Positions 15,219-23,378 of a stretch of DNA of 34,224 bases are shown in pieces (position 1 is the first letter of the stretch; every line of letters begins with the position of its first letter). The notes beneath the pieces were generated by a model, which saw only the letters and a program-made list of their open reading frames with translations, was not told where the DNA came from and did not search any database. This stretch comes from Gammaproteobacteria bacterium (GTDB taxonomy: Bacteria; Pseudomonadota; Gammaproteobacteria; Pseudomonadales; UBA7434). Where the stretch lies: assembly GCA_024280785.1 (NCBI GenBank), contig JAJRPK010000008.1, positions 1 through 34,224 on the forward strand, given 5' to 3'. The position numbers and the translations under genes are program-made.

Positions 15219-15419
15219 ATGAAAAAAAAAGCTATTACTGTTGATTGCCCTAACTGCCATCGTTCAATTGTGTGGGGCGACGAATACCCAGAGCGACCAT
15301 TTTGTTCAAAACGCTGTAAAGACAGTGATTTTATCGACTGGGCTAACGAGCAAAAAACTATTCCAGGCAGCCCTAGCTACGACGACATTTTTAGTGAGGG
15401 TGACCCAGACCTATACTAA
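15219..15419 (+). CDS. yacG: DNA gyrase inhibitor / zinc-binding protein YacG
   Basis: A 66-residue protein with the four-cysteine zinc site C10-PN-C13 and C29-SKR-C33, followed by DFIDWANEQ and an acidic C-terminal tail, all characteristic of YacG. In E. coli the protein binds the GyrB C-terminal domain and inhibits gyrase. It follows coaE on the plus strand by 18 bases, as in most gammaproteobacteria. Its stop faces the mutT stop 69 bases away; no clear two-way terminator hairpin is seen between them. Confidence 0.95.
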   Translation: MKKKAITVDCPNCHRSIVWGDEYPERPFCSKRCKDSDFIDWANEQKTIPGSPSYDDIFSEGDPDLY

Positions 15420-15488
15420 CCCTCAGCCAAAAGAATATACCGCCCTATTTAAATTGTTATTGTCCACACTTACATCCTTCAAGCCAAT

Positions 15489-15911
15489 TTAATGTGCTGT
15501 AGACTCCGTCAAAATCTTTTGTGCCGCCAGCACAATTTCGGTATTAGCTTTAGGAAAGTCGTAATTCTCTAGTTCAGCGGCGTCAACCCATTTTATCGGC
15601 TGGTTTTCGAGCCCACAAGGTTCACCGAGAAACTCACTGACCCACCAAACATCAAGTAATACTTGCTTATCACCATAATCATGCATCACTTGAATAAACT
15701 CTACCGCATTGACTATGGTTATGCCTAATTCCTCTTTAAGCTCTCTCGCTAAGGCAATGTCTACGCTCTCCTCAGGTTCCACTTTTCCACCAGGAAACTC
15801 CCACAATCCCCCTTGGTGTAAGTGATCTGCCCGCTTGGCAATAAGAATCTTGCGCTCAGGGCTCACAATTAAACCCACAGCGACATGCACCAAAGAGCCT
15901 GAGTAAGTCAT
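15489..15911 (-). CDS. mutT: Nudix hydrolase MutT (8-oxo-dGTP diphosphatase)
   Basis: MutT removes oxidised dGTP from the nucleotide pool. The Nudix box lies at residues 41-64, with GGKVEPEE at its start and the metal-binding helix R56-E57-L58 ... E60-E61 and LGI at its end. The N-terminal HVAVGLIVSPERKILIAKRADHLHQ and the WEFPGGK turn fit MutT more closely than other Nudix groups. At 140 residues it consists of the Nudix domain only, without the thiamine-phosphate-synthase-like extension found on some pseudomonad homologues. The start follows the argJ stop by six bases, so the two are co-transcribed. Confidence 0.92.
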   Translation of the reverse strand: MTYSGSLVHVAVGLIVSPERKILIAKRADHLHQGGLWEFPGGKVEPEESVDIALARELKEELGITIVNAVEFIQVMHDYGDKQVLLDVWWVSEFLGEPCGLENQPIKWVDAAELENYDFPKANTEIVLAAQKILTESTAH

Positions 15912-15917
15912 AATATA

Positions 15918-17210
15918 TCAGGATCGATAATCAGCATTGATGTGAACGTAATCCAACGACAAGTCGCTAGTCCAAACCCGTTCCGATACGCCACCGCGAT
16001 TTAAGTTAATCGTTATTTTTATCTCTGCCTGAGACATGATTTTCATGCCTTCGGAATCTACATAGCTCTTTGCCCTGCCACCGTTTTCACAAATAAGTAG
16101 ATCATCAAGGTATATAGATATCATTTTAACATCGAGACTAGCCAAGCCAGAGCGACCTACTGCCGCCAAAATTCGCCCCCAATTGGCATCGCTGGCAAAA
16201 AATGCTGTTTTAACTAACGGAGATTCGGCCACCGCGTAAGCCACTTGCAAACATTCCTCACTGTCCATTCCGCCATTGACATCTATGGTAATAAATTTAG
16301 TGGCTCCCTCAGCATCGCGAATAATGGCCGTTGCCATACTTTCAAACAAGAAATTTAATTCATCTTTAAAATCATCCCAACGACTATGAGCGGGCGAAAG
16401 CTCTACTCCTGACTGACCTGTTGCGGCAAAGAGACAAGCGTCATTAGTTGATGTATCACCATCGACAGTAATGCGATTAAATGATTTTTTTACCGCACCG
16501 TTTAACAGCTTGTCAGCATCAGCAGTGCAAATTTTTGCATCGGTTGCTACGTAAGCCAGCATGGTTGCCATGTTCGGGCGAATCATACCCGCCCCTTTAC
16601 AAATAGCAGAGAGTGTTACCGTAGAACCATCTATTATCATTGTACGACTGCCCGCCTTTGGCACCGTATCCGTGGTCATTATGGCATTTGCGGCACGATC
16701 CCAGCCATCGGCTGATACGTCGCGATAAAGCGCAGACATCGATTTCTCGAAGCAGCTAACCGGTAACAATTCACCTATTACGCCTGTAGAAAAAGGCAAC
16801 ACTTGTGCCGAATCACAACCTGTCACCTCAGCAAGCAGAGAGCAGCTTTTTTGTGCGGCAATGTATCCTTCGTCTCCAGTACCCGCATTGGCATTACCAG
16901 CGTTGACCAAACAGTACACTGGCTCCACTGAAGGCGGTACAGTAAGTTTCAGTAAGTTTTCCTTAGCAATCGTCACTGGCGCAGCGCAAAATGCGTTCTG
17001 GGTAAACACTGCAGCTACTGTTGTTCCTGCGTCCAAAACCATAAGCGCCAAATCAAGCGGTTTATCACTCAGAGTTCCGTTCTCTATCTCTGTGAGTGTG
17101 AGAGTGCTTACGGCACTATTTTTTATACCCGCACTTACAGCCCCCCAGCCGACACCTAAAACGGGGAGAACATTTAGTAACGCTAAAATATTTTTAGTTG
17201 AATTAATCAT
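15918..17210 (-). CDS. argJ: Bifunctional glutamate N-acetyltransferase / amino-acid acetyltransferase ArgJ
   Basis: ArgJ recycles the acetyl group from N-acetylornithine to glutamate in arginine synthesis. The self-cleavage site is clear in KGAGMIRPNMATML, where cleavage is expected between Ala and the nucleophilic Thr. Also present are VNAGNANAGTG, FSTGVIGELLP, RITVDGDTSTNDAC and FFASDANWGRILAAVGRSG. From the ATG at 17210 the protein has 430 residues and begins shortly before the conserved VGWGAVSAGIKN. The frame extends to a GTG at 17249, but this would add only a hydrophobic MLFFYFIVFSIAF stretch with no family support. Neither start has a strong ribosome-binding site. It lies between secA and mutT. 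Confidence 0.93.
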   Translation of the reverse strand: MINSTKNILALLNVLPVLGVGWGAVSAGIKNSAVSTLTLTEIENGTLSDKPLDLALMVLDAGTTVAAVFTQNAFCAAPVTIAKENLLKLTVPPSVEPVYCLVNAGNANAGTGDEGYIAAQKSCSLLAEVTGCDSAQVLPFSTGVIGELLPVSCFEKSMSALYRDVSADGWDRAANAIMTTDTVPKAGSRTMIIDGSTVTLSAICKGAGMIRPNMATMLAYVATDAKICTADADKLLNGAVKKSFNRITVDGDTSTNDACLFAATGQSGVELSPAHSRWDDFKDELNFLFESMATAIIRDAEGATKFITIDVNGGMDSEECLQVAYAVAESPLVKTAFFASDANWGRILAAVGRSGLASLDVKMISIYLDDLLICENGGRAKSYVDSEGMKIMSQAEIKITINLNRGGVSERVWTSDLSLDYVHINADYRS

Positions 17211-17262
17211 GAAAGCTATTGAAAAAACTATGAAGTAAAAAAACAGCACCCAAAGGTTAAAC

Positions 17263-17287
17263 CAATAAGGTCCTGCTCACCTTATTG
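17263..17287 (-). other. Perfect 9-bp inverted repeat upstream of argJ
   Basis: CAATAAGGT (17263-17271) and ACCTTATTG (17279-17287) flank a 7-base loop, about 50 bases before the argJ start and 150 bases past the secA stop. On the minus strand it is followed by GTTTAACCTTTG, without a clean T-run. It could be a weak secA terminator, an argJ leader hairpin or an operator. It does not match the ArgR box. Confidence 0.35.
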
Positions 17288-17350
17288 ACGAGCGCCCCAC
17301 ACCCTTTTTATTTGGCGCACTAACTTAGCAGCATTCACTTAACGGCCGCA

Positions 17351-17420
17351 ATCTAGTGGCAATGATCTAGTGATAATGGTCTAGCTGTAATAATCTAGTG
17401 GCATTAACCTAGTAAAAACC
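17351..17420. repeat. 14-bp tandem repeat, about five degenerate copies
   Basis: Units start at 17351, 17365, 17379, 17393 and 17407. The pattern is ATCTAGTGGCAATG; CTAG is kept in all five copies, while the last unit is the most diverged. The array occupies most of the space directly past the secA stop at 17439. No protein-coding potential is evident. Confidence 0.72.
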
Positions 17421-17438
17421 GCCGTAAACACGACAGCT

Positions 17439-20171
17439 TTAAGTTATCGCACCATGACACTGTTTATATTTCTTACCCGACCCACAAGGACAAGCTTCGT
17501 TGCGCCCGATTTTTTTACCTTCACGAACCATCGGTCCAGCCTGACCACTTTGCTCGTCGGAACTCTGCGTTTCATCGCCCTCTAACGCAGAGGCTTTAGC
17601 ATGTTGCGCCGTAACTTTTTCGTGACTTTGCTCTTCGCGCCGTTGCTTTTCAATAGCGTCAGGGTCATCTTTCGCCTGCACCTGAACTAATGATATGAAT
17701 CGAATAAACTCCAGCTTCATATTCTCCAGCATGGATTGAAATAATTCAAATGCCTCGCGCTTATATTCCTGCTTCGGATTACGCCCAGCGTAGCCTCTTA
17801 ACCCAATGCCTTGCCGCAAGTGATCCATCGTGGCCAGATGCTCTTTCCACAAGCTATCTAGCACTTGCAGTAATACTTGTTTTTCGAATCTTCGCGCAGC
17901 GTCACCTAACGGTCTGGTTTTTTCTTCGTACTTCTGCGCCAAAACATCGATGATTTTACTACGCAAGCTGGCATCTTGGAGCTGATCATCCTCGTCCAAC
18001 CATCGACCAACCGGTAAATCAATATCGTAATCGCTTTTTAAGCCCTGCTCTAAGCCTGAAATATCCCATTGCTCTTCAATGCTTTCTAACGGCATAAACC
18101 CGGTAATATAATCATTTATAACATCCTCACGAATTGCACTTATCATATCGACAATATCGTCGGCCAACAAAATGTCGTCGCGCTGCTGATATACTATTTG
18201 GCGTTGGTCGTTGGCTACATCATCGTATTCGAGCAATTGCTTACGAATATCAAAGTTTCTACCTTCTACTTTACGCTGCGCTTTTTCAATCGCATTAGAG
18301 ACCATGCGATGTTCTATGGCCTCACCTCTCTCCATCCCTAAGCGCTGCATAAAGTTTCGCACCGCATCGGAGGCAAAAATCCGCATTAGGTTGTCTTCCA
18401 TCGACAAGTAAAAACGGGTTACTCCGGGGTCCCCTTGCCGACCCGATCGACCTCGCAACTGGTTGTCTATCCGCCGAGACTCATGCCGTTCTGTACCAAA
18501 AATATGTAAACCGCCTGCATTAATAACCGTTTCATGCCGCTGTTTCCATTCCTTTTTGTGCGCTTCTATCTCTTTGTCGGTCGAGTTCTCAAGCGCAGCA
18601 AGTTCGGCTTCCAGGTTACCGCCTAATACGATATCAGTACCTCGGCCCGCCATATTCGTCGCTATTGTCAGCGCACCAGGACGGCCCGCTTCGGCAATGA
18701 TCTTTGCCTCACTCTTGTGAAATTTAGCATTGAGAACTTGATGATCAATTTTTTCTTTGTGCAAAAACTTGGACATCTTCTCTGAAGATTCAATAGATGC
18801 CGTACCCACCAATACCGGAGCATTATTTGCAATAGCTTCTTTAATATCGACAACGACCGCTTCATACTTTTCTTCAACAGACATAAATATCAAATCATTT
18901 AAATCCTGACGAACTGTCGGTTCATTCGGTGGTATAACCACAACGTTCAAACCATAAATCTGTAGAAACTCTGGTGCCTCTGTATCGGCAGTTCCGGTCA
19001 TTCCCGACAATTTATCGTACAGTCGAAAGAAATTCTGGAACGTAGTAGACGCCAATGTTTGACTTTCGGATTGAATATTTACGTTCTCTTTTGCCTCTAA
19101 TGCCTGGTGCAAACCATCTGACAACCGTCGCCCGGACATTGTCCGACCGGTGTGCTCATCGATCAACAAGATACTACCGTTTTGAACGATATATTCGACA
19201 TTTCGCTGAAACAGATGATGCGCTCTCAAAGCAGTTGTGACATGGTGAAGTAAACCCAAGTTTGTCGGCGAATAAAGGCTGTCGCCCTCTTCTATTAACT
19301 TTTCTTTTAACAAAAGTTCTTCGACGAACTGATGCCCCCCTTCAGTCAAATCTACTCCACGTTGTTTTTCATCGATGGTATAGTGACCGTCGGGCTCGGC
19401 ATCAGAGCCCTCCTCAATTTCTGGCGCTCGCTTCAATAAGGGTATAAGTGCATTCATGCGCTTATATAAAGCAGAACTATCGTCAGTTGCCCCGGAGATA
19501 ACTAACGGCGTTCTCGCCTCATCGATGAGAATCGAGTCAACTTCATCGATAATGGCAAAATGGGAGCCTTTCAATAATCTATCTTCTAACGTAAAAGCTG
19601 TGTTGTCACGTAAATAATCGAAACCAAATTCATTATTGGTGCCGTAGGTAACATCAGACTGATAAGCCGACCTTTTTTCTTCTTGTGATTGCCCCGACTG
19701 GATAATTCCTAACGACAGACCTAGCGACTCATACAGCGGCCTCATCCAATTGGCATCACGTTCGGCCAAATAATCATTAACTGTGACAATATGCACGCCT
19801 TTACCACTTAAGGCATTAAGATAAGCAGGCAAAGTCGCCACCAAAGTTTTGCCTTCACCGGTTCTCATCTCCGCAATTTGCCCTTCATGAAGAGCCATAC
19901 CACCAATCAATTGGACATCAAAGTGCCGCATGCTTAGATAGCGTCGACCCGCTTCTCTAACTGCCGCAAAGGCATCGGGCAAGATATCATCCACCGACTT
20001 GCCTTGTTGCAATGCAAGCTGGAACTCACCCGTTTTGGCCTTCAATTCAGAATCACTCAAGGCCTGATAAAGATCTTCCAACGCGTTTATTTGGGCGACA
20101 GTCTTGCCCATGCGTTTTAGCTCTCTATCATTCTTGGTGCCAAAGATTTTTTTAATGGAGTTTAATATCAT
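17439..20171 (-). CDS. secA: Preprotein translocase ATPase SecA
   Basis: SecA drives unfolded preproteins through SecYEG. The 910-residue protein has the Walker A region MRTGEGKTLVATLPAYL near residue 100, the DEAD-type IIDEVDSILIDEART, FFRLYDKLSGMTGTADTE and NMAGRGTDIVLGGN motifs, and QLRGRSGRQGDPG. It ends in the zinc-binding SecB-interaction motif CPCGSGKKYKQCHG after a charged linker. Length and domain order are those of a gammaproteobacterial SecA. The start at 20171 gives the usual MILNSIKKIFGTKNDRELKRM. No secM-like regulator gene is found upstream, but the leader has overlapping inverted repeats (20201-20244). argJ follows. Confidence 0.98.
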   Translation of the reverse strand: MILNSIKKIFGTKNDRELKRMGKTVAQINALEDLYQALSDSELKAKTGEFQLALQQGKSVDDILPDAFAAVREAGRRYLSMRHFDVQLIGGMALHEGQIAEMRTGEGKTLVATLPAYLNALSGKGVHIVTVNDYLAERDANWMRPLYESLGLSLGIIQSGQSQEEKRSAYQSDVTYGTNNEFGFDYLRDNTAFTLEDRLLKGSHFAIIDEVDSILIDEARTPLVISGATDDSSALYKRMNALIPLLKRAPEIEEGSDAEPDGHYTIDEKQRGVDLTEGGHQFVEELLLKEKLIEEGDSLYSPTNLGLLHHVTTALRAHHLFQRNVEYIVQNGSILLIDEHTGRTMSGRRLSDGLHQALEAKENVNIQSESQTLASTTFQNFFRLYDKLSGMTGTADTEAPEFLQIYGLNVVVIPPNEPTVRQDLNDLIFMSVEEKYEAVVVDIKEAIANNAPVLVGTASIESSEKMSKFLHKEKIDHQVLNAKFHKSEAKIIAEAGRPGALTIATNMAGRGTDIVLGGNLEAELAALENSTDKEIEAHKKEWKQRHETVINAGGLHIFGTERHESRRIDNQLRGRSGRQGDPGVTRFYLSMEDNLMRIFASDAVRNFMQRLGMERGEAIEHRMVSNAIEKAQRKVEGRNFDIRKQLLEYDDVANDQRQIVYQQRDDILLADDIVDMISAIREDVINDYITGFMPLESIEEQWDISGLEQGLKSDYDIDLPVGRWLDEDDQLQDASLRSKIIDVLAQKYEEKTRPLGDAARRFEKQVLLQVLDSLWKEHLATMDHLRQGIGLRGYAGRNPKQEYKREAFELFQSMLENMKLEFIRFISLVQVQAKDDPDAIEKQRREEQSHEKVTAQHAKASALEGDETQSSDEQSGQAGPMVREGKKIGRNEACPCGSGKKYKQCHGAIT

Positions 20172-20200
20172 AATATTCTTGTGTTAAACGCTCTTGTATG

Positions 20201-20244
20201 AATTCACAGTCATTAGCGTTGTGAATTGTCGACAATGTAACAAC
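20201..20244 (-). promoter_or_regulatory. Overlapping inverted repeats in the secA 5' leader
   Basis: AATTCAC (20201-20207) is complementary to GTGAATT (20221-20227). The last three bases of that arm also belong to a perfect 12-bp palindrome ATTGTCGACAAT (20225-20236), which is the centre of a longer imperfect dyad (20218-20244). As RNA the two hairpins could not both form fully. The nearer arm is about 30 bases before the secA start. A switch in the leader is possible but unproven; the palindrome could equally be a DNA operator. Confidence 0.38.
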
Positions 20245-20386
20245 CCTTCGAAACAGCATAGATTGTCAATGATAAAGACGTTGTTAATAGGTCAGCTATC
20301 GCTTACTCACCCGATCCCTTCCCCTATTACACGCACAACTTAAAGCTTATAAGCATAGCACGACAGGCTTAGGTAAGCACCGGTAT

Positions 20387-20414
20387 AAGTAAATCAGAGC
20401 AAGTAAATCAGCAC
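20387..20414. repeat. 14-bp tandem duplication
   Basis: Units 20387-20400 (AAGTAAATCAGAGC) and 20401-20414 (AAGTAAATCAGCAC) share the first 11 bases plus the final C. Located between the M23 peptidase gene and secA. Confidence 0.55.
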
Positions 20415-20566
20415 TCAACTCAAAGGACGCAACGACTTTAGAAGGAAAATATGGAGGTTGTTAAAAGAGAAAGTTAATTGAAGTGACCCGGTTGAGCTTA
20501 CCTAAGCAACTGCAGATACCTCTCCCTCAGAATAAGCTTCAGCTGAAGAGTGATACTAGTGCCCGG

Positions 20567-21631
20567 TTATAAGCTAGCCCGGTAAATGTATCGCTCAGGG
20601 TTCATCGCTTTACCTTGTTTTAGGACCTCAAAATGCACGTGCGGTCCGGTAGATCGTCCACTACTGCCCATTTGAGCAATGACTTGCCCCTTACTGACCA
20701 CATCGCCAAGCTCGACTAAATGAGCTTCGTTATGTCCGTAGCGAGTAACAAATCCGTTACCATGGCTAAGTTCAATTATGTTGCCATAGCCCGTTCGCTT
20801 TGCAGCAATGGTCACAATACCTCCAGCAACTGCAACCACATCGGCCCCCGCTTTGCCGGCAAAATCTACACCGGCATGCCAAGCTTGCTTACCACTAAAC
20901 GGGTCGGTTCGCGATCCGTAAGCAGAAGACATCCACCCCTTTACTACGGGCTTACCCGCGACAAATGAATCGATGCGAGATTCCCTTGCAGCCAGCTGCC
21001 GGTCTAACAGCGCTAATTGCTGTCCTCTATTATCAATATGGCTTATTAAATTATCTAGCATCTGTTCTAGAGATAGGCTAGTAGACGAGCCCGGCACTAA
21101 ACGACTTTCGGCCGAATCATTAGTAGCGAACTGACTTTCATTGCCCATGAGGCTTAACTTAGAACGATTAATTAATAATGAAGGCAAGTCAGTAGTTGTC
21201 ACTGCGGAATTAAAGGGTGAATTAAGACTCCCATCGACGACTTCCGGCCCTCCTAAAGCAGGCTGGCGAGAAAAATCGAACTCTCCATTATCAAGTTTGG
21301 CTATTTGGGCGACCTGCTGGCCCAACACATCGAGTCGCATTATACGTGCTTGAAGCTCAGCCACTTTGACGGTCAAGGCAGACAATTCATCGCCTACTTG
21401 AGCACGTGTTTGCTCGACAAGCGATGCTTGAAATGCTAGTTCTTGCTGCCAATTATCCAGCAGTGCCTTCTCTGTCGACTGACGATCAATCGATATCGCG
21501 TACCAAAGACTTAATGCCCCAACTAAGAAGGGAACAAGGCCAAAGCCTAGCAAAATCAGACGATGTCTCATACGATGGCTATCGAGAGTTAAAGACTCCC
21601 CACCACCGCGACTAAGTATAATAAATTTCAT
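20567..21631 (-). CDS. Membrane-anchored M23/LytM-family peptidase (or EnvC/NlpD-like activator)
   Basis: A 354-residue protein with one N-terminal membrane segment (about residues 24-46), a coiled-coil-like stretch (about 53-110), a linker and a C-terminal LytM domain. The zinc ligands are all present: H252 and D256 in HAGVDF, and H331 and H333 in HVHFEV. This suggests an active peptidoglycan endopeptidase facing the periplasm. Pseudomonas carries a similar M23 gene between lpxC and secA, so the position is conserved, though the small DUF721-type gene often found next to lpxC is missing here. Target bond and partners are unknown. The start at 21631 places a short basic segment before the membrane helix. 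A TATAAT on the minus strand at 21718-21713 is a possible -10 box. Confidence 0.88.
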   Translation of the reverse strand: MKFIILSRGGGESLTLDSHRMRHRLILLGFGLVPFLVGALSLWYAISIDRQSTEKALLDNWQQELAFQASLVEQTRAQVGDELSALTVKVAELQARIMRLDVLGQQVAQIAKLDNGEFDFSRQPALGGPEVVDGSLNSPFNSAVTTTDLPSLLINRSKLSLMGNESQFATNDSAESRLVPGSSTSLSLEQMLDNLISHIDNRGQQLALLDRQLAARESRIDSFVAGKPVVKGWMSSAYGSRTDPFSGKQAWHAGVDFAGKAGADVVAVAGGIVTIAAKRTGYGNIIELSHGNGFVTRYGHNEAHLVELGDVVSKGQVIAQMGSSGRSTGPHVHFEVLKQGKAMNPERYIYRASL

Positions 21632-22000
21632 TAATTGTGAATTCCGATACGATATCTATAACAAAACTGAGCGGATTGTTTAGCCAAACAACCCGATTTC
21701 GTTGAGACAATAATTATATTAGCTGAACCAAAGCAATACTATGGCTGCAGCGTATGAAAATCTGCTTAAATCATGATAAGGCAGTCACAAATACTCATTA
21801 TTATTCTACGTACCTTAATCAACTTGAATGCTAAACATCCACCTGGCAGCTAAAAATCGATACCATATAGGACAATAACTGGCTTGCCATAAGGCAACTA
21901 TTGGCCAGTTGATACCTAGCTGATTGAGTTTTAACCGACTGCATACACCGAAAAATTAAACCAGACGTTTAAAATCCGTAATTGCTACGAAAGATTCTGA
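21632..22000. other. lpxC-peptidase spacer with nested inverted repeat
   Basis: No gene is seen; this is where a DUF721 gene is found in Pseudomonas. A nested dyad occupies 21877-21910: outer arms AACTGGC (21877-21883) and GCCAGTT (21904-21910), inner arms TTGCC (21884-21888) and GGCAA (21893-21897) around ATAA. It lies about 90 bases past the lpxC stop. It lacks a T-run on the minus strand. A perfect -10 hexamer TATAAT (minus, 21718-21713) lies about 85 bases before the peptidase start, with no clear -35. Confidence 0.45.
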
Positions 22001-22912
22001 TTAAACAGCAAGTACGGGTGAAGCATAAGAGAATGGCGCTTTCTCTGCATCATCGTAGGTAATAATGTCCCATGCATCTGGCTGAGAAATAAGCTCGCGC
22101 AATAATTTGTTATTCAATGCGTGGCCAGATTTGTAGGCACGAAACTCACCAATTAAACTGTTGCCTAATAAATACAGATCGCCAATAGCATCGAGTATTT
22201 TGTGTCGAACAAATTCGTCTTCGTAACGGAGACCATCTTCATTCAAAATGCGATAATCATCAACGACGATGGCGTTATCGACACTACCACCCTGCGCCAA
22301 ACCCTGCGAACGCAAATACTCGATCTCGTGCATAAAACCGAATGTCCGAGCACGACTAACTTCTCTGACAAAAGAAGTGGTACTGAAATCAACTTCGGCA
22401 GTAGTCCCACGACCCTTAAAAACCGGATGATCAAAATCAATAGTAAAACAAACTTTAAAACCGTTACGCGGTCTAAAGCTGGCCGTTTTATCGCCATCTT
22501 TAACAGTAACTTCTCGCTTAATACGAATAAACTTCTTCGCCGCGTTCTGCTCTTCTATTCCAGCAGACTGAATCAAAAATACAAATGGCCCAGCACTTCC
22601 GTCCATAATCGGGATTTCGCTTGCATTAATTTCGACATAGCAATTATCGATACCTAAACCTGCCATTGCCGACAGTAAATGCTCAACCGTAGAAACGCGA
22701 ACATCACCCTTGGCCAAGGATGTCGACAATGTGGTATCACCTACATTTTTGGTTCTAGCAGGAATTTCTACGATGGGGTCTAAATCGACCCTACGAAACA
22801 CTATGCCCGTATCGATAGGTGCAGGACAAAGTTTCAAATACACTTTTTTACCCGTGTGCAAGCCTACACCTGTTGCACGAATACTATTACGCAAAGTTCT
22901 CTGTTTAATCAT
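22001..22912 (-). CDS. lpxC: UDP-3-O-acyl-N-acetylglucosamine deacetylase
   Basis: LpxC catalyses the committed step of lipid A synthesis in the cytoplasm with a catalytic zinc. The ligands are present at H78 (STVEHLLSAM), H237 and D241 (HKILDAIGD), and the general acid/base histidine at H264 (KSGHALNNKL). The N-terminal MIKQRTLRNSIRATGVGLHTG is typical, and 303 residues is the normal length. The ATG at 22912 has an AGGTGA upstream. A 466-base spacer separates it from ftsZ, so it is likely to have its own promoter, as in other gammaproteobacteria. In E. coli LpxC is degraded by FtsH through its C-terminal tail; the tail here ends SYASPVLAV, which is hydrophobic and could serve that role, but this is inference. 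Confidence 0.98.
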   Translation of the reverse strand: MIKQRTLRNSIRATGVGLHTGKKVYLKLCPAPIDTGIVFRRVDLDPIVEIPARTKNVGDTTLSTSLAKGDVRVSTVEHLLSAMAGLGIDNCYVEINASEIPIMDGSAGPFVFLIQSAGIEEQNAAKKFIRIKREVTVKDGDKTASFRPRNGFKVCFTIDFDHPVFKGRGTTAEVDFSTTSFVREVSRARTFGFMHEIEYLRSQGLAQGGSVDNAIVVDDYRILNEDGLRYEDEFVRHKILDAIGDLYLLGNSLIGEFRAYKSGHALNNKLLRELISQPDAWDIITYDDAEKAPFSYASPVLAV

Positions 22913-23378
22913 GGCTCACCTGATTCCGTCACATACCGTACCGTATTTGTCGCGTCGACCGCCCTAATACCTGCGATTATTAATCAGTCTAGACAGTCTC
23001 GGCCACCACTTGCAGCTCTATTTACCTGACTTTTGACTGATTAAACTTTGACAAATAGATCTAATATTAAGCACATTCATATTCAAAATCGGTCTATCCC
23101 CACTGGATTAGTCGATAATCTGCGAAGTTAGCCCTAATACCTACCACAGGAGTTACAAACAACCACTTGTAGCCACAATAATGAAGTAAATGCGCCGCAA
23201 AACTCTGCCCCCTAGAATGAATACGCTAATGACCAAACATCGAGGCTTGGTCATTCATTCATTGGTTTGGGGCGCGGATCCTAGCAGAAGTACCTACTAT
23301 TTACTAGCGACTGACAAACCGTCGCTAGCTATCCTGCACCCAGTCTCATGACTATTTTTGAGCCTAGTTCAAACCAAC
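22913..23378. other. ftsZ-lpxC spacer with several repeats, no gene
   Basis: No gene is supported. Structures seen are an inverted repeat AATGACCAA (23228-23236)/TTGGTCATT (23247-23255), the hairpin at 23304-23328, and a 12-bp direct repeat GCCCTAATACCT at 22961-22972 and 23131-23142. The lpxC promoter should lie here; TTGAAT on minus (about 23095) with a weak TAGATC 17 bases on is the best pair I find and is not convincing. Confidence 0.45.
23304..23328 (-). terminator. Perfect 8-bp hairpin past ftsZ
   Basis: CTAGCGAC (23304-23311) pairs with GTCGCTAG (23321-23328) around a 9-base loop, about 50 bases past the ftsZ stop. It is the first strong stem at the end of the dcw cluster. On the minus strand it is followed by TAAATAGTAGG, so there is no U-tract; a Rho-independent terminator is unlikely in strict form, but a 3'-end processing or stability stem is possible. 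Confidence 0.35.

Larger units (their letters stand above)
20172..20566. other. Spacer upstream of secA
   Basis: No gene of convincing size is seen in this 395-base stretch, and in particular no signal-peptide-bearing secM-like frame. It must hold the secA promoter; a TTGACA lies on minus at 20269-20264 but no good -10 hexamer follows at normal spacing. Structures seen: the leader repeats at 20201-20244, a 14-bp duplication at 20387-20414, a 12-bp inverted pair (GCTTAGGTAAGC 20368-20379 and its complement 20496-20507) and a 12-bp palindrome CTTCAGCTGAAG at 20537-20548 past the peptidase stop. Confidence 0.5.

Noticed and set aside
16940..16959. A perfect 10-bp direct repeat CAGTAAGTTT
   Set aside because: It is inside argJ and encodes an ordinary part of the protein; two copies of a 10-mer in coding sequence need no special explanation.
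20264..20269. A perfect TTGACA -35 box upstream of secA
   Set aside because: The hexamer 17 bases on is GGGTTG, and no acceptable -10 occurs at 16-18 bases, so a promoter call is not justified.
20172..20566. A secM-type arrest-peptide gene upstream of secA
   Set aside because: I looked for a signal-peptide-bearing frame on the minus strand in this spacer and found none; the overlapping hairpins are reported separately.
22202..22657. A 151-codon open frame on plus, antisense to lpxC
   Set aside because: Fully inside lpxC, no recognisable domain, composition typical of a shadow frame.
23131..23236. A possible 33-codon hydrophobic frame on minus between ftsZ and lpxC, starting near 23233
   Set aside because: No ribosome-binding site, start overlaps a hairpin and a short ATGA repeat; too short to support without conservation data.
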